Source of the DNA: Aestuariirhabdus sp049985285
GTDB taxonomy: Bacteria > Pseudomonadota > Gammaproteobacteria > Pseudomonadales > Aestuariirhabdaceae
DNA: 64,000 nt
Direction: 5' to 3'
NCBI RefSeq assembly: GCF_049985285.1
Contig: NZ_JBNIEU010000002.1
Coordinates: 930,001-994,000 of the forward strand
The translations under genes and the position numbers were made by a program. The notes beneath the pieces were generated by a model that was not told the origin of the DNA, ran no database searches, and was given only the letters and a program-made list of their open reading frames with translations. How positions within the stretch are numbered: the first letter of the stretch is position 1; each line of letters begins with the position of its first letter. Below are positions 17,026 to 25,908 of this stretch, one piece after another.

Positions 17026-18135
17026 ATGGGGTCACGCTGGGTGATCAAAATAAGCGGGTTAGGTGCCATTGCGATCGGCCTACTGTTGGCAGTGCTGCCC
17101 CAGCCCCGGGTCGCCATTGCGGCCACCGCGGTGGAAACCACCTACCAGAAGTTTTTGCAGATGGCAGAGCTTGGAGACCCCGAGGCGCAAAACTTTGTCG
17201 GCTACATGTTGCTCTATGGTGAGGGGGTCGAACGCAATCATAAGGGCGCCCACGATTGGTTCCATGAATCTGCCGAGCAGGGGTACTATGTGGCGGCCCG
17301 TAACCTCGGTATTTTTCACAGTGGCGCGCTACCGGGCGTGCCCGAGGGTTTCATTGATCGCAAGGAGAGTAATCTTTGGTTTAGTCTCGCGGCTGCCAAT
17401 CTGTCGAGCCCTGAAGATACGGTGCTCGCAAGTCGCTCCTACAGTCTGTTTCTGGGGGAACAGATCCCCCCCCAGAGCCCTGAGGAAACCGACTACCGCT
17501 TTGGTGAAAGGGTCTATCTGGGGCTCTGCGCGGGTTGCCACGGGTTTAATGGCTGGGCGGCCCATGAGGGGGTGCCCTCCTTTGCACGCTACGATCGACT
17601 GAATAGGGATGATTACGAGTTGGTGCAATCGGTGCTGAACGGCAAGGGCAATATGCCGGGCTGGGAGGGGATCTTCTCGGTGCGCGATAGCTTCAAGGTG
17701 CTCGACTATATTCGGCAACGCTTTATCCTCAATGGGGGCGATATTCCCCCGCGGCCGCTTCCCACGTTGGTTGATAACCCCCAGGAGCATCAGCTGGGTG
17801 AGCATACTTTTATCACCTTCTGCGCGGGCTGCCACGGTTTTAGTGGTATTGCTTACTATCGCCACTCCCCCTCTTTTGCCCTGGGGGAACGGCTGCACAA
17901 GACGGATGGCGAGCTACTCGGCAGCATCACCGACGGCCGGGGTCAGATGCCGGGGTGGGGGGAAAAACTGGAGTCGAGGCAGATCAGGGCGGTGCTGCGG
18001 TATATTCGCACCCTTAAACCCAACTTTGACTCGGGCCTGGTCAATCATCTGCGAGAGCCGCCCGAGATCTATTTCCGTTTTCGGCCCCGGGGAGAAGAGG
18101 GCTCCGATGAAAACTGGAGCTGGATCAGGCGTTAG
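17026..18135 (+). CDS. Sel1-repeat / di-haem cytochrome c fusion, exported
   Basis: The 369-residue protein starts at an ATG behind GAGGGGGG. It has a signal peptide (ISGLGAIAIGLLLAVL...RVAIA), then two or three Sel1-type repeats (residues 38-125: AELGDPEAQNFVGYMLLYGEG, SAEQGYYVAARNLGIFHSG). Two class I cytochrome c domains follow, each with a CAGCH haem site (about residues 169 and 268) and a downstream Met in an MPGW segment that could be the sixth ligand. It should be a periplasmic di-haem electron carrier whose Sel1 part binds a partner. Haem attachment would use the ccm genes just downstream. Partner and role are unknown. The stop abuts that of fliK exactly. Confidence 0.88.
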   Translation: MGSRWVIKISGLGAIAIGLLLAVLPQPRVAIAATAVETTYQKFLQMAELGDPEAQNFVGYMLLYGEGVERNHKGAHDWFHESAEQGYYVAARNLGIFHSGALPGVPEGFIDRKESNLWFSLAAANLSSPEDTVLASRSYSLFLGEQIPPQSPEETDYRFGERVYLGLCAGCHGFNGWAAHEGVPSFARYDRLNRDDYELVQSVLNGKGNMPGWEGIFSVRDSFKVLDYIRQRFILNGGDIPPRPLPTLVDNPQEHQLGEHTFITFCAGCHGFSGIAYYRHSPSFALGERLHKTDGELLGSITDGRGQMPGWGEKLESRQIRAVLRYIRTLKPNFDSGLVNHLREPPEIYFRFRPRGEEGSDENWSWIRR

Positions 18136-19602
18136 TCAGGTGTGAATATCGACCAGTGATCGCGCCAGCCGGGTTTCGCGCGGAATAGGCAGGCCCCGTT
18201 TGCAGCGCAGCTCCTCTACCTCCAGTCCTGCGGCTGTCAGCGCGGTGTGCAGCCCTCCGATCTCATTTCCCAGCATCTGCAAAGTCTGGGGCGCGTCTGC
18301 CCATAGTGTGATCGCTGCGCGGTTGTCGATGAGGCTGATGAGGGCCTGGAAGGGGGCCAGTGGCGCGATCTCGAAGGCCAGGTTGATCTGCCAGCGATAG
18401 CTCTGCTCGGAGCGTTTTTTCTTCTCTTGGTGGGCGTATTGTTCGATCAGTAGCTGGATGCTGTCGAGTTGTTGCTCATTGCGCACGGGTAGCTCGTAGA
18501 GCCAGCTGTTAAGTGGCGCCCCGGGGTCGGCACCGGCGGTTTGCTGTTGCACGAGGCTCAGTATCTGCTGCGTCTGCAATCGTGCCAGGGCTGTGGCCAG
18601 ATGCAACATTAGCTGCTGTGGACTGGATTCGTTGCTGGTGATCCTGGCGTCGGTGGAGGGCGTCGCCGTCGTAAACTGGGGAAAATGGGGTGGGGTCAAA
18701 GGGAGATGTTCACCACCATAGGGGGTGCCGGAGGATGCTACGGGTTTGGCCGCTGGCATCAACAGCGCCAGTAGCTGCAGCAACGGCGGGTTACCCTTGG
18801 GTGCGCCGGTACCGGATGCAGCGACCGTCTGCAGGGTAGTGAGTAATGCGGCTTTAAGGTCCGGGGCGCTGGCAGAGGCGGCGCCCGCCGGCGGGCCTTG
18901 AGGGTTAACAGTATTCGATGGTGAGGGGCTGCTTCCCCGTGGCGACTGTTGTGCCAGCAGCCCTTCGAGATGCAGGCCGCTACGCTGTAACTGTTCGCGT
19001 ACCGAGAGCGGAGTGCTCAAACTGGCCGGAGTCGGCAACTGCTGAGCCAGTGTGTGCAGCGCCTGGAGCGTTTCCCGGCTATGCAGCGCGGGCGTCGCCG
19101 GTGGCGCTGTGGAGGGCGGGCTAAGGCTGGCCAGTTGGCGAATATATTCCACCAACGGGCGGCGGCTGTAGGGTATCAGCTGCTGTAGCTGCTGCAGCAG
19201 CTGGGAGCGGCTGCTGTCGGCGGCAGGGCTCTGCTGGACCTGTAAGCTGAGAACCCCCTCTTTTGCGACCAGCACCAGGGGCTGATTGGGCGGCGGCAGC
19301 TGGCGAGTGGCCAGCAGCAACTCCTTACCGGCAACCAGCGCCCGTACCAACAGGGTGGGGTCCCGGGTTAATTCAATCACGGGCTCTTTACCCGGCAGGT
19401 AACTCTGGATCGCCTTTATGGTGAGAACGAGTTCGGGGGGAGAGCGCTCTTTGATCGCCTGTAATAGATTGCCAACGGGGTTCGGGCTGGGGGGGGCGTT
19501 ACGGTCACTGCCCTTGGCTTCGCCATCGTGGATGCCTATAAGCGGCGAGGTCGCGTTTACTGGAGGGCGAGGAGGGGTTGGCTTGGGTGGGTCAATGGAC
19601 AT
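18136..19602 (-). CDS. fliK: Flagellar hook-length control protein FliK
   Basis: The 488-residue protein has the FliK layout. It has a long low-complexity N-terminal part rich in Gln, Pro, Ser, Thr and Ala (the ruler) and a compact C-terminal export-switch domain (about 375-480), including WQINLAFEIAPL and LWADAPQTLQMLG. FliK measures hook length and tells FlhB to change export specificity. Other hook genes are not in the window, so this is an outlying flagellar locus together with flhB2. Identification relies on the C-terminal domain. Confidence 0.87.
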   Translation of the reverse strand: MSIDPPKPTPPRPPVNATSPLIGIHDGEAKGSDRNAPPSPNPVGNLLQAIKERSPPELVLTIKAIQSYLPGKEPVIELTRDPTLLVRALVAGKELLLATRQLPPPNQPLVLVAKEGVLSLQVQQSPAADSSRSQLLQQLQQLIPYSRRPLVEYIRQLASLSPPSTAPPATPALHSRETLQALHTLAQQLPTPASLSTPLSVREQLQRSGLHLEGLLAQQSPRGSSPSPSNTVNPQGPPAGAASASAPDLKAALLTTLQTVAASGTGAPKGNPPLLQLLALLMPAAKPVASSGTPYGGEHLPLTPPHFPQFTTATPSTDARITSNESSPQQLMLHLATALARLQTQQILSLVQQQTAGADPGAPLNSWLYELPVRNEQQLDSIQLLIEQYAHQEKKKRSEQSYRWQINLAFEIAPLAPFQALISLIDNRAAITLWADAPQTLQMLGNEIGGLHTALTAAGLEVEELRCKRGLPIPRETRLARSLVDIHT

Positions 19603-19679
19603 AGTCGGAAGAAGTGCCGATGGCGTCTCGTTGTGGCACTATTATTGACTAGGCTCATCAGTTTTGGAAACTATTTGTA

Positions 19680-19685
19680 TATAAT
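19680..19685 (+). promoter_or_regulatory. Possible -10 element upstream of ccmA
   Basis: A perfect TATAAT lies 115 bp upstream of ccmA, in the only long AT-rich stretch of the fliK-ccmA gap. A TTGACT (19645-19650) is too far away (29 bp) to be its -35, and the correctly spaced hexamer is poor. It is the best candidate for the start of the ccm operon but weak evidence. Confidence 0.35.
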
Positions 19686-19799
19686 GCCAAGCGCTTAAAA
19701 GTGATGCGCGTCGGAGTCTTTATATGCAAACGCCTCGATTTCGACTCGGTGTCACCCATAATCGAGGTCGGTAAACCTGACAAATAAACGGAGTGTCGT

Positions 19800-20432
19800 T
19801 TGGACCCCTTTCTAGAAGTACGTCAGCTGGGTTGTGAGCGAGATGACAGGGTGTTGTTCCGGGCGCTGGATTTTGATCTAAGCCCGGGTGAGATTCTGCA
19901 GATCGAAGGACCGAATGGTAGCGGAAAAACCACAATGCTGAGGGCGTTGTGTGGCCTGTCCGCCGATTTCGAGGGCGAGATTCACTGGCGTGGCGTCGCC
20001 ATCCGGGATGATCGCGAAAGCTATTTTAGTGAGCTGCTGTATGCCGGCCACAGTGTCGGGGTCAAGGCGCAGCTTACCCCTCAGGAAAATCTGGCCTGGT
20101 ATTGCGGTCTGCACGTCACTGTCGGTGACGATGAAGTGAATGACGCGCTGGAGAAAGTCGGCCTCTACGGCTACGAGGATGTCCCCTGTCATAGTCTCTC
20201 TGCCGGCCAGCAGCGCCGGGTTGCTTTGGCGCGCCTGCACCTGGCACGTCAACCCCTGTGGATTCTGGACGAACCCTTTACCGCGATCGATAAATCCGGT
20301 GTAGCGGCCCTTGAACAGCTGCTGGTTAATCACGCCGAACGGGGCGGAGCGATCATTCTGACCACTCACCACGATCTGGCGATGATCTATCCCGATCTTC
20401 GACGCATCAGCTTGGCCGCCAGGGAGCAGTAA
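19800..20432 (+). CDS. ccmA: Haem exporter ATP-binding protein CcmA
   Basis: The 210-residue ABC ATPase of the CcmABCD complex has Walker A GPNGSGKTT (38-46), signature LSAGQQRRVALARL and Walker B LWILDEPF. ATP hydrolysis by CcmAB releases holo-CcmE from CcmC in System I cytochrome c maturation. The start is a TTG with GGAG at correct spacing; no ATG fits the family's N terminus. It is the first gene of ccmABCDEFGH, and its stop overlaps the ccmB start by one base. Confidence 0.95.
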   Translation: MDPFLEVRQLGCERDDRVLFRALDFDLSPGEILQIEGPNGSGKTTMLRALCGLSADFEGEIHWRGVAIRDDRESYFSELLYAGHSVGVKAQLTPQENLAWYCGLHVTVGDDEVNDALEKVGLYGYEDVPCHSLSAGQQRRVALARLHLARQPLWILDEPFTAIDKSGVAALEQLLVNHAERGGAIILTTHHDLAMIYPDLRRISLAAREQ

Positions 20433-21133
20433 TGATGATGGAAAAGCAATCCAAGCCAAGCTTGTGGCAGTCCTGTGCCATGGTGTTGCGGCGTGACCTG
20501 CGCCTTGCTTTGCGCAACCAAAGCGACCTGGCCAACCCCCTGATCTTTTTTATTATGGTTGCCACCCTGTTTCCCCTGGGTGTGACCCCGGATAAGGAGT
20601 TTTTGGGAGAGATCTCGATCGGAATTATTTGGGTGGCAGCCTTGTTGGCGACCCTTTTATCGCTGGATGCGATGTTTCGTTCCGATTATGATGACGGCTC
20701 GCTAGAGCAGTTGTTGCTGAGCCCTTATCCCCTTTATCTGTTGGTGTTGGCAAAAGTCGTCAGCCACTGGATGGTGAGCGGGTTACTGCTTACCTTGCTG
20801 TTCCCGCTACTCGCGGTAGTGCTATTTCTGCCTTGGGAGGGGTACCCTGCTATGCTGGCGAGCTTGCTGCTCGGGACGCCCCTGTTAAGTTTGATCGGCG
20901 CCATCGGCGCGGCGCTGACGGTTGGCTTGAAGAAGGGAGGGGTATTGCTCTCTTTGCTGATATTGCCGCTTTATGTGCCGGTGTTGATTTTCGGCACCGG
21001 GGCCGTGGGGGCTGCGGTTAACGGCACTCCCTATATAGGGCACCTGTTGTGGTTGGCGGTGTTTCTGGTGATGGCGTTGACCCTTGCACCATTTGCGATT
21101 GCTGCGGCTCTACGGGTGAGCATCGCAGGTTAG
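20432..21133 (+). CDS. ccmB: Haem exporter permease CcmB
   Basis: This 233-residue inner-membrane protein has six hydrophobic helices and CcmB family sequence (RRDLRLALRNQSDLANPLIFF near the start, SLDAMFRSDYDDGSLEQLLLS before the second helix). It forms the membrane part of the CcmAB transporter module. The ATG overlaps the ccmA stop; two further in-frame ATGs follow at once, so the start could be one or two codons later. A 114-bp gap precedes ccmC. Confidence 0.95.
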   Translation: MMMEKQSKPSLWQSCAMVLRRDLRLALRNQSDLANPLIFFIMVATLFPLGVTPDKEFLGEISIGIIWVAALLATLLSLDAMFRSDYDDGSLEQLLLSPYPLYLLVLAKVVSHWMVSGLLLTLLFPLLAVVLFLPWEGYPAMLASLLLGTPLLSLIGAIGAALTVGLKKGGVLLSLLILPLYVPVLIFGTGAVGAAVNGTPYIGHLLWLAVFLVMALTLAPFAIAAALRVSIAG

Positions 21134-21247
21134 GCTGCACTCTGGATGGTGTGCCGAAATGAGTTGTTATGACCGGATGTCGACTGATTAAACAGGGGCT
21201 GAAGGTTTAAAACAGGTAATAATTTAGTTGAACTGGACGTGGTAACG

Positions 21248-21991
21248 ATGAACTGGACTTGGTTTCACAAAATGGGTTCGCCCAAGTGGTTTTACGACAT
21301 CACCGATAAATGGATGTTTTGGTTGGGCCTGGCAAGTGTGCTGCTGCTGGCCACTGCCATGGTATGGGGGTTGGCGTATGCCCCCGCGGATTACCAGCAA
21401 GGCAACAGCTACCGTATTATCTTTATTCATGTGCCTTCCGCCTTTTTGGCCCAGGCTTGCTACATCATGATGGCGATTGCAGGTGCCATCGGGCTGATCT
21501 GGAAGATGAAAGTGGCGGATATGGCGGCCAAGGTCAGTGCGCCCATCGGTGCCTCCTTTACCATTTTGGCGTTATTGACCGGTGCTATCTGGGGCAAACC
21601 GACCTGGGGCACCTGGTGGGTATGGGACGCACGATTAACCTCCATGCTGTTGTTGCTGTTCCTCTACTTTGGGTTCATGGCCCTGCAGGCAGCATTCGAT
21701 AACGAAAATACAGCCGCCAAGGCCAGCTCAATCCTTGCCCTGGTAGGTTTGGTGAATATTCCGATCATCAAATACTCCGTGGAATGGTGGAATACCCTGC
21801 ACCAGCCCGCGACCCTGACCGTTACCGAACGACCGGCGATGGCCACCGAAATGCTAATACCCTTGTTGCTATCAATAGCAGCCTTTTATTGCTTTTTTAC
21901 CCTGGTTTTTCTGATGCGTCTGCGCACCGAAGTGCTGATTCGAGAAAATCGTACCAACTGGGTGAAGAAAATCGTCCAACGTGATGTCTGA
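21248..21991 (+). CDS. ccmC: Haem lyase subunit CcmC
   Basis: The 247-residue protein has six membrane helices and the periplasmic tryptophan-rich haem-handling motif WGTWWVWDARLTS. Two conserved histidines flank it in the loops (FIHVPSAF and WWNTLHQPATL). CcmC attaches haem to CcmE. The ATG at 21248 is chosen over a GTG three codons upstream because the family starts MxWxWFHKxGSPKWFY. The next gene is ccmD. Confidence 0.95.
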   Translation: MNWTWFHKMGSPKWFYDITDKWMFWLGLASVLLLATAMVWGLAYAPADYQQGNSYRIIFIHVPSAFLAQACYIMMAIAGAIGLIWKMKVADMAAKVSAPIGASFTILALLTGAIWGKPTWGTWWVWDARLTSMLLLLFLYFGFMALQAAFDNENTAAKASSILALVGLVNIPIIKYSVEWWNTLHQPATLTVTERPAMATEMLIPLLLSIAAFYCFFTLVFLMRLRTEVLIRENRTNWVKKIVQRDV

Positions 21992-22003
21992 TTGAGGTAA
22001 CCC

Positions 22004-22177
22004 ATGTATTTTGACAGCTTCGCGAGTTTTATCGAAATGGGTGGTCATGGTCCTTATGTTTGGGCCTGCTACGCTATTGCGGTTTTGGTGGTGGTCTTTA
22101 ATGTCTGGAGTCCACTGCGTATTCGCAAGAATTTTATCGTTGATATGAAGCGCCGTTTGCGCAGAGAGGCCAAGTAG
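22004..22177 (+). CDS. ccmD: Haem exporter small subunit CcmD
   Basis: This 57-residue single-pass membrane protein starts at the ATG at 22004, 12 bp after ccmC and behind a GAGGTAA ribosome site. The sequence has the CcmD pattern: FxxMGGHGPYVWACYAIA, one hydrophobic helix, then a basic cytoplasmic tail (MKRRLRREAK). It stabilises the CcmABC-CcmE assembly. The stop is two bases before the ccmE start. Confidence 0.92.
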   Translation: MYFDSFASFIEMGGHGPYVWACYAIAVLVVVFNVWSPLRIRKNFIVDMKRRLRREAK

Positions 22178-22179
22178 TC

Positions 22180-22629
22180 ATGAATCCAATTCGTAAAAAA
22201 CGCCTGATTATCGTTCTGTTTTTGGTGTTTGGCGTTGCCGCCGCCGTCGGTCTGGCGCTGGTGGCGCTGCAACAGAATATCAACCTGTTTTTCTCTCCTA
22301 CCCAGATCGCCGAAGGCGAAGCCCCCGTAGGGCAGCGAATTCGTGGTGGTGGCCTGGTGGTTACCGGCAGCGTGGACCGTGACTCGCAAAGCTTGATGGT
22401 ACGTTTTGATATCACTGATGGTGCTGAAAGTGTACCCGTGGAGTACGTTGGCATCCTGCCGGACCTGTTCCGAGAAGGGCAGGGGATCGTGGCCCAGGGA
22501 TCGATGCGCGCCGATGGTGTGTTCGAAGCGGTCGAGGTTCTGGCCAAGCACGATGAAAACTATATGCCTCCCGAGGTGCAAGAAGCGATCGATAAGGCGG
22601 GTCACCCCGCCAAGTCAACCGAAAGCTAG
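22180..22629 (+). CDS. ccmE: Periplasmic haem chaperone CcmE
   Basis: The 149-residue protein has one N-terminal membrane anchor (9-30) and an OB-fold domain. Haem is bound covalently through His124 in the motif AKHDENYMPPEV, which also has the conserved tyrosine (128). CcmE carries haem from CcmC to the CcmF/CcmH lyase. It starts directly after ccmD and is about 50 bp from ccmF. Confidence 0.95.
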   Translation: MNPIRKKRLIIVLFLVFGVAAAVGLALVALQQNINLFFSPTQIAEGEAPVGQRIRGGGLVVTGSVDRDSQSLMVRFDITDGAESVPVEYVGILPDLFREGQGIVAQGSMRADGVFEAVEVLAKHDENYMPPEVQEAIDKAGHPAKSTES

Positions 22630-22679
22630 GTGCTCGTAAGAGCATAGCGATAACCTGAAACGCCGGAGGCGTGTGTAAC

Positions 22680-24683
22680 ATGAATGAAATGGGAACGATA
22701 ATCCCGGAATTTGGCCATATGGCCTTGATACTGTCGCTGATGTTTGCGGCTCTTCTGGCGGTGGTACCGCTAGCCGGTACCTACACGGGTAACCGCCAGT
22801 GGATGACCCTTGCGCGCCCCCTCAGCTGGGGGATGTTCAGCTTTTTGGCATTTGCCCTGGTGTGCCTGGCTACCTCCTTTGTGGCAGATGACTTCTCGGT
22901 GAAGTATGTGGCGCAAAACTCCAACAGTCTGTTGCCGACGCAGTTCAAGATCAGTGCGGTCTGGGGTGGTCACGAAGGCTCGTTGCTGTTGTGGGTCGTC
23001 ATTCTTGCTGGCTGGACCTTCGCGGTGTCGATCTTCAGTCAGGGCCTGTCCCGCGAGATGATGGCGCGGGTGCTCTCGGTGATGGGTATGATCAGCATCG
23101 GTTTCCTGCTGTTTATGCTGTTGACCTCCAACCCATTTGATCGACTGCTGCCCAACCACCCGGTGGATGGGAACGACCTTAATCCGTTGCTGCAGGATGT
23201 CGGCCTGATTATACATCCCCCCCTGCTCTATATGGGCTATGTGGGATTCTCGGTGGCCTTTGCGTTTGCTATTGCCGCCCTGTTGGGTGGGCACCTGGAT
23301 GCTGCCTGGGCACGTTGGTCTCGCCCCTGGACAAACGTGGCCTGGGCCTTCTTGACCCTCGGTATCGCTCTCGGTAGCTGGTGGGCTTATTACGAGCTTG
23401 GCTGGGGCGGCTGGTGGTTCTGGGATCCCGTTGAGAACGCCTCCTTCATGCCCTGGTTGGTGGGTACCGCATTGATGCACTCGTTGGCGGTGACTGAAAA
23501 ACGCGGCGTGTTCAAGAGCTGGACCGTGTTGCTGGCGATTTTTGCCTTCTCACTCAGTCTGCTGGGAACCTTCCTGGTGCGTTCCGGAGTGCTGACCTCG
23601 GTGCACGCCTTTGCCACCGATCCGGCTCGGGGTGCCTTTATCCTGATGTTCCTGTTGCTGGTGATCGGAGGCTCGCTGACCCTATACGCTCTCAAGGCGC
23701 CGGAGGTGAAGAGTAAGATCACTTTCAGTTGGAGCGCCCGCGAAGCGTTTTTGCTGGTGAACAACATCCTGCTGACGGTGGCTGCGGCCATGGTCTTGCT
23801 AGGAACCCTGTTCCCGCTGCTGTTGGATGCCGTCGGCGGCGGCAAGATCTCCGTGGGGCCTCCCTATTTTAATGCCCTGTTTACACCCCTGGTGGCGTTA
23901 ATGGCGGCCACCCTGGGTGTGGGCATGATCTCGCGCTGGAAGGAGACACCGGCTGATTATCTCTGGGCTCAACTCAAGCGCGCGCTGCTGTTGAGCGTGG
24001 TATTGGGAGTGGTCTTTAGCCTGCTGTATGGCGATAACTTCTACTTCTCCGTATTGCTCGCGATGACGCTGGTGTTCTGGGTTGCCCTGGTGACCCTGCA
24101 GGATGTTATGACCCGTACCCGCAATAAGACCGGGATCGTTGCGCGCCTGAGATCATTGAAGCCCGTCTATTGGGGTATGGTGCTGGGCCACCTCGGTCTC
24201 GCTGCGGCCATCGTAGGCGCGGTGCTGACCAGCCACTATACCGTCGAGCGTGACCTGCGCATGGAGCCGGGTGACACCCACGAAGTCGCTGGCTACACCT
24301 TTAAGTTTATGGGCGCTCGCCATCTGATCGGCCCTAACTATGAGGGCGATGAGGGGGTATTCGAGGTTTACCGTGGTGACAGCTTGTATCGGACCATGAC
24401 GCCCGAGAAGCGGATCTATACAGTATCCCAGATGCCAATGACCGAAGCGGCTATTGATCCGGGCCTCAACCGCGACCTTTACCTGGCGATGGGAGAAGAG
24501 CTGGGCGATGGTGCATGGGCCGTGCGTATTCAGTACAAGGCGTTTGTACGCTGGATTTGGCTTGGTGGTTTGCTGATGGCTCTTGGTGGCCTGATCGCTG
24601 CCTGTGACCGCCGCTATCGTTTACGTGAGAAGGCAGCTGAGGGCCGCGTTGCCGGCCCTGCGTCCTCCTCCGCCGTCGCTTAA
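22680..24683 (+). CDS. ccmF: Cytochrome c-type biogenesis protein CcmF
   Basis: The 667-residue protein has about 14 membrane helices and carries the WWD motif WGGWWFWDPVENASFMPW and the conserved histidines of the haem lyase. CcmF joins haem from CcmE to the CXXCH site of apocytochromes. The ATG at 22680 is preferred; a GTG nine bases upstream sits too close to the GGAGG site to be used. Family members often begin near the later MGTIIPEFGH, so the ATG at 22689 is also possible. Confidence 0.95.
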   Translation: MNEMGTIIPEFGHMALILSLMFAALLAVVPLAGTYTGNRQWMTLARPLSWGMFSFLAFALVCLATSFVADDFSVKYVAQNSNSLLPTQFKISAVWGGHEGSLLLWVVILAGWTFAVSIFSQGLSREMMARVLSVMGMISIGFLLFMLLTSNPFDRLLPNHPVDGNDLNPLLQDVGLIIHPPLLYMGYVGFSVAFAFAIAALLGGHLDAAWARWSRPWTNVAWAFLTLGIALGSWWAYYELGWGGWWFWDPVENASFMPWLVGTALMHSLAVTEKRGVFKSWTVLLAIFAFSLSLLGTFLVRSGVLTSVHAFATDPARGAFILMFLLLVIGGSLTLYALKAPEVKSKITFSWSAREAFLLVNNILLTVAAAMVLLGTLFPLLLDAVGGGKISVGPPYFNALFTPLVALMAATLGVGMISRWKETPADYLWAQLKRALLLSVVLGVVFSLLYGDNFYFSVLLAMTLVFWVALVTLQDVMTRTRNKTGIVARLRSLKPVYWGMVLGHLGLAAAIVGAVLTSHYTVERDLRMEPGDTHEVAGYTFKFMGARHLIGPNYEGDEGVFEVYRGDSLYRTMTPEKRIYTVSQMPMTEAAIDPGLNRDLYLAMGEELGDGAWAVRIQYKAFVRWIWLGGLLMALGGLIAACDRRYRLREKAAEGRVAGPASSSAVA

Positions 24684-24699
24684 CCGTTAAGGAATCTGG

Positions 24700-25239
24700 A
24701 TGAAACGTTTAAAGCTATTTATTCCCCTCATCATCTTTATGGTGATGGCGGGCTTTCTCTACAAAGGGTTATTTATGCAGAAGGAGATTCTCCCCTCGGC
24801 CCTGATCGATAAGCCGTTTCCGGAGTTTTCCCTTCCCACCGTAAAAGATCCGACCCGCACGGTTACCCGCGATGACCTGCTTGGAGATGTGTCGCTGGTG
24901 AACGTGTGGGCGACCTGGTGCCCCGCCTGCCGTGTGGAGCACCCCTATCTGGTTGAATTGGCGCGGGATGAGGGGATACCTATCTACGGCGTCGACTACA
25001 AGGATGAGCGCGATCAGGCGCTGCGCTGGTTGAAGGAGCTGCACGACCCCTATGTGTTCAGCATCGAGGATGCCGATGGCCGCCTCGGGATCGATCTCGG
25101 GGTCTACGGCGCTCCCGAGACCTATCTGGTCGATCGTAAGGGGATAATTCGCTACAAGCATGTAGGCGTGGTTGATAAGACTTTTTGGGAAACGACGCTC
25201 AAGCCGCTGGTCGAGCAGTTGCGCAGGGAGGAGGGATAG
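24700..25239 (+). CDS. ccmG: Thiol:disulfide interchange protein CcmG/DsbE
   Basis: The 179-residue membrane-anchored thioredoxin-like protein has the active site WCPAC (Cys74, Cys77) and the cis-proline region YGAPETYLVDR. An N-terminal helix (6-24) holds it in the inner membrane facing the periplasm. It keeps apocytochrome cysteines reduced for haem attachment. The ribosome site of ccmH lies inside its last codons, so translation of the two is coupled. Confidence 0.95.
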   Translation: MKRLKLFIPLIIFMVMAGFLYKGLFMQKEILPSALIDKPFPEFSLPTVKDPTRTVTRDDLLGDVSLVNVWATWCPACRVEHPYLVELARDEGIPIYGVDYKDERDQALRWLKELHDPYVFSIEDADGRLGIDLGVYGAPETYLVDRKGIIRYKHVGVVDKTFWETTLKPLVEQLRREEG

Positions 25240-25241
25240 GG

Positions 25242-25733
25242 ATGATAGTACGTGCATTGATGCTGGTGATCGCTCTGCTGGTGCCCCAGGCCCAGGCGGC
25301 TATCGATACCTACGAATTCAGCACTCCCGATCGCCAGGCGCGTTTTTCCGTGTTGACCGAAGAGCTGCGTTGCCCCAAGTGCCAGAACCAGAATATTGCA
25401 GACTCCAATTCGCCCATTGCCAACGACTTGCGTCGTGAGATTTATCGCATGCTCGAAGAGGGGATGAGCGACGACGAAGTGGTGAATTTCCTGGTGGATC
25501 GGTACGGGGAGTTTGTACTTTATAAGCCTCCTTTCAGCACCAAAACCCTGGTTTTGTGGGGCGGTCCAGCGCTGTTTCTTCTGATCGGCTTGATTATGTT
25601 GGGCGGGTTGTTGCGCAAAAACCGTCAGCAGAAAGTAGCGACACAGACAGAAAGTGGGGACTCTGCGGTATTCGCTGATGACCTCAACGAAGAGGAGCGC
25701 CAGCGGCTCAACCAGTTGTTGCAAGGGAAGTAA
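25242..25733 (+). CDS. ccmH: Cytochrome c-type biogenesis protein CcmH
   Basis: The 163-residue protein begins at the ATG at 25242, two bases after ccmG, with GGGAGGAGGG upstream. A signal peptide (1-19) is followed by the redox motif LRCPKCQNQ (Cys44, Cys47), a three-helix domain, one membrane helix near 105-125 and a short acidic tail. It is the short Pseudomonas-type CcmH that normally works with a separate CcmI. No ccmI follows; smc comes next. Confidence 0.94.
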   Translation: MIVRALMLVIALLVPQAQAAIDTYEFSTPDRQARFSVLTEELRCPKCQNQNIADSNSPIANDLRREIYRMLEEGMSDDEVVNFLVDRYGEFVLYKPPFSTKTLVLWGGPALFLLIGLIMLGGLLRKNRQQKVATQTESGDSAVFADDLNEEERQRLNQLLQGK

Positions 25734-25754
25734 TTCCTGCGAGTAACCGTACTG

Positions 25755-25779
25755 CAGGGCCGGAGCGAAACTGGCCCTG
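25755..25779 (+). terminator. Possible terminator of the ccm operon
   Basis: CAGGGCC (25755-25761) pairs with GGCCCTG (25773-25779), 21 bp after the ccmH stop. Only a weak T-containing stretch follows, so it may be a partial terminator or a Rho-dependent site. Confidence 0.35.
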
Positions 25780-25908
25780 TGCTTTCCAATTGTTCGTTCC
25801 ACTCACCGTTGCTGGCGTGTAAACTGATCCACTTGATAAGAGCTCGTGTGGCACCTCGGGGAAGGTGGCTGCAAGCGGGCCTTTGCAGATTCAGGACCAT
25901 TAGATAGC

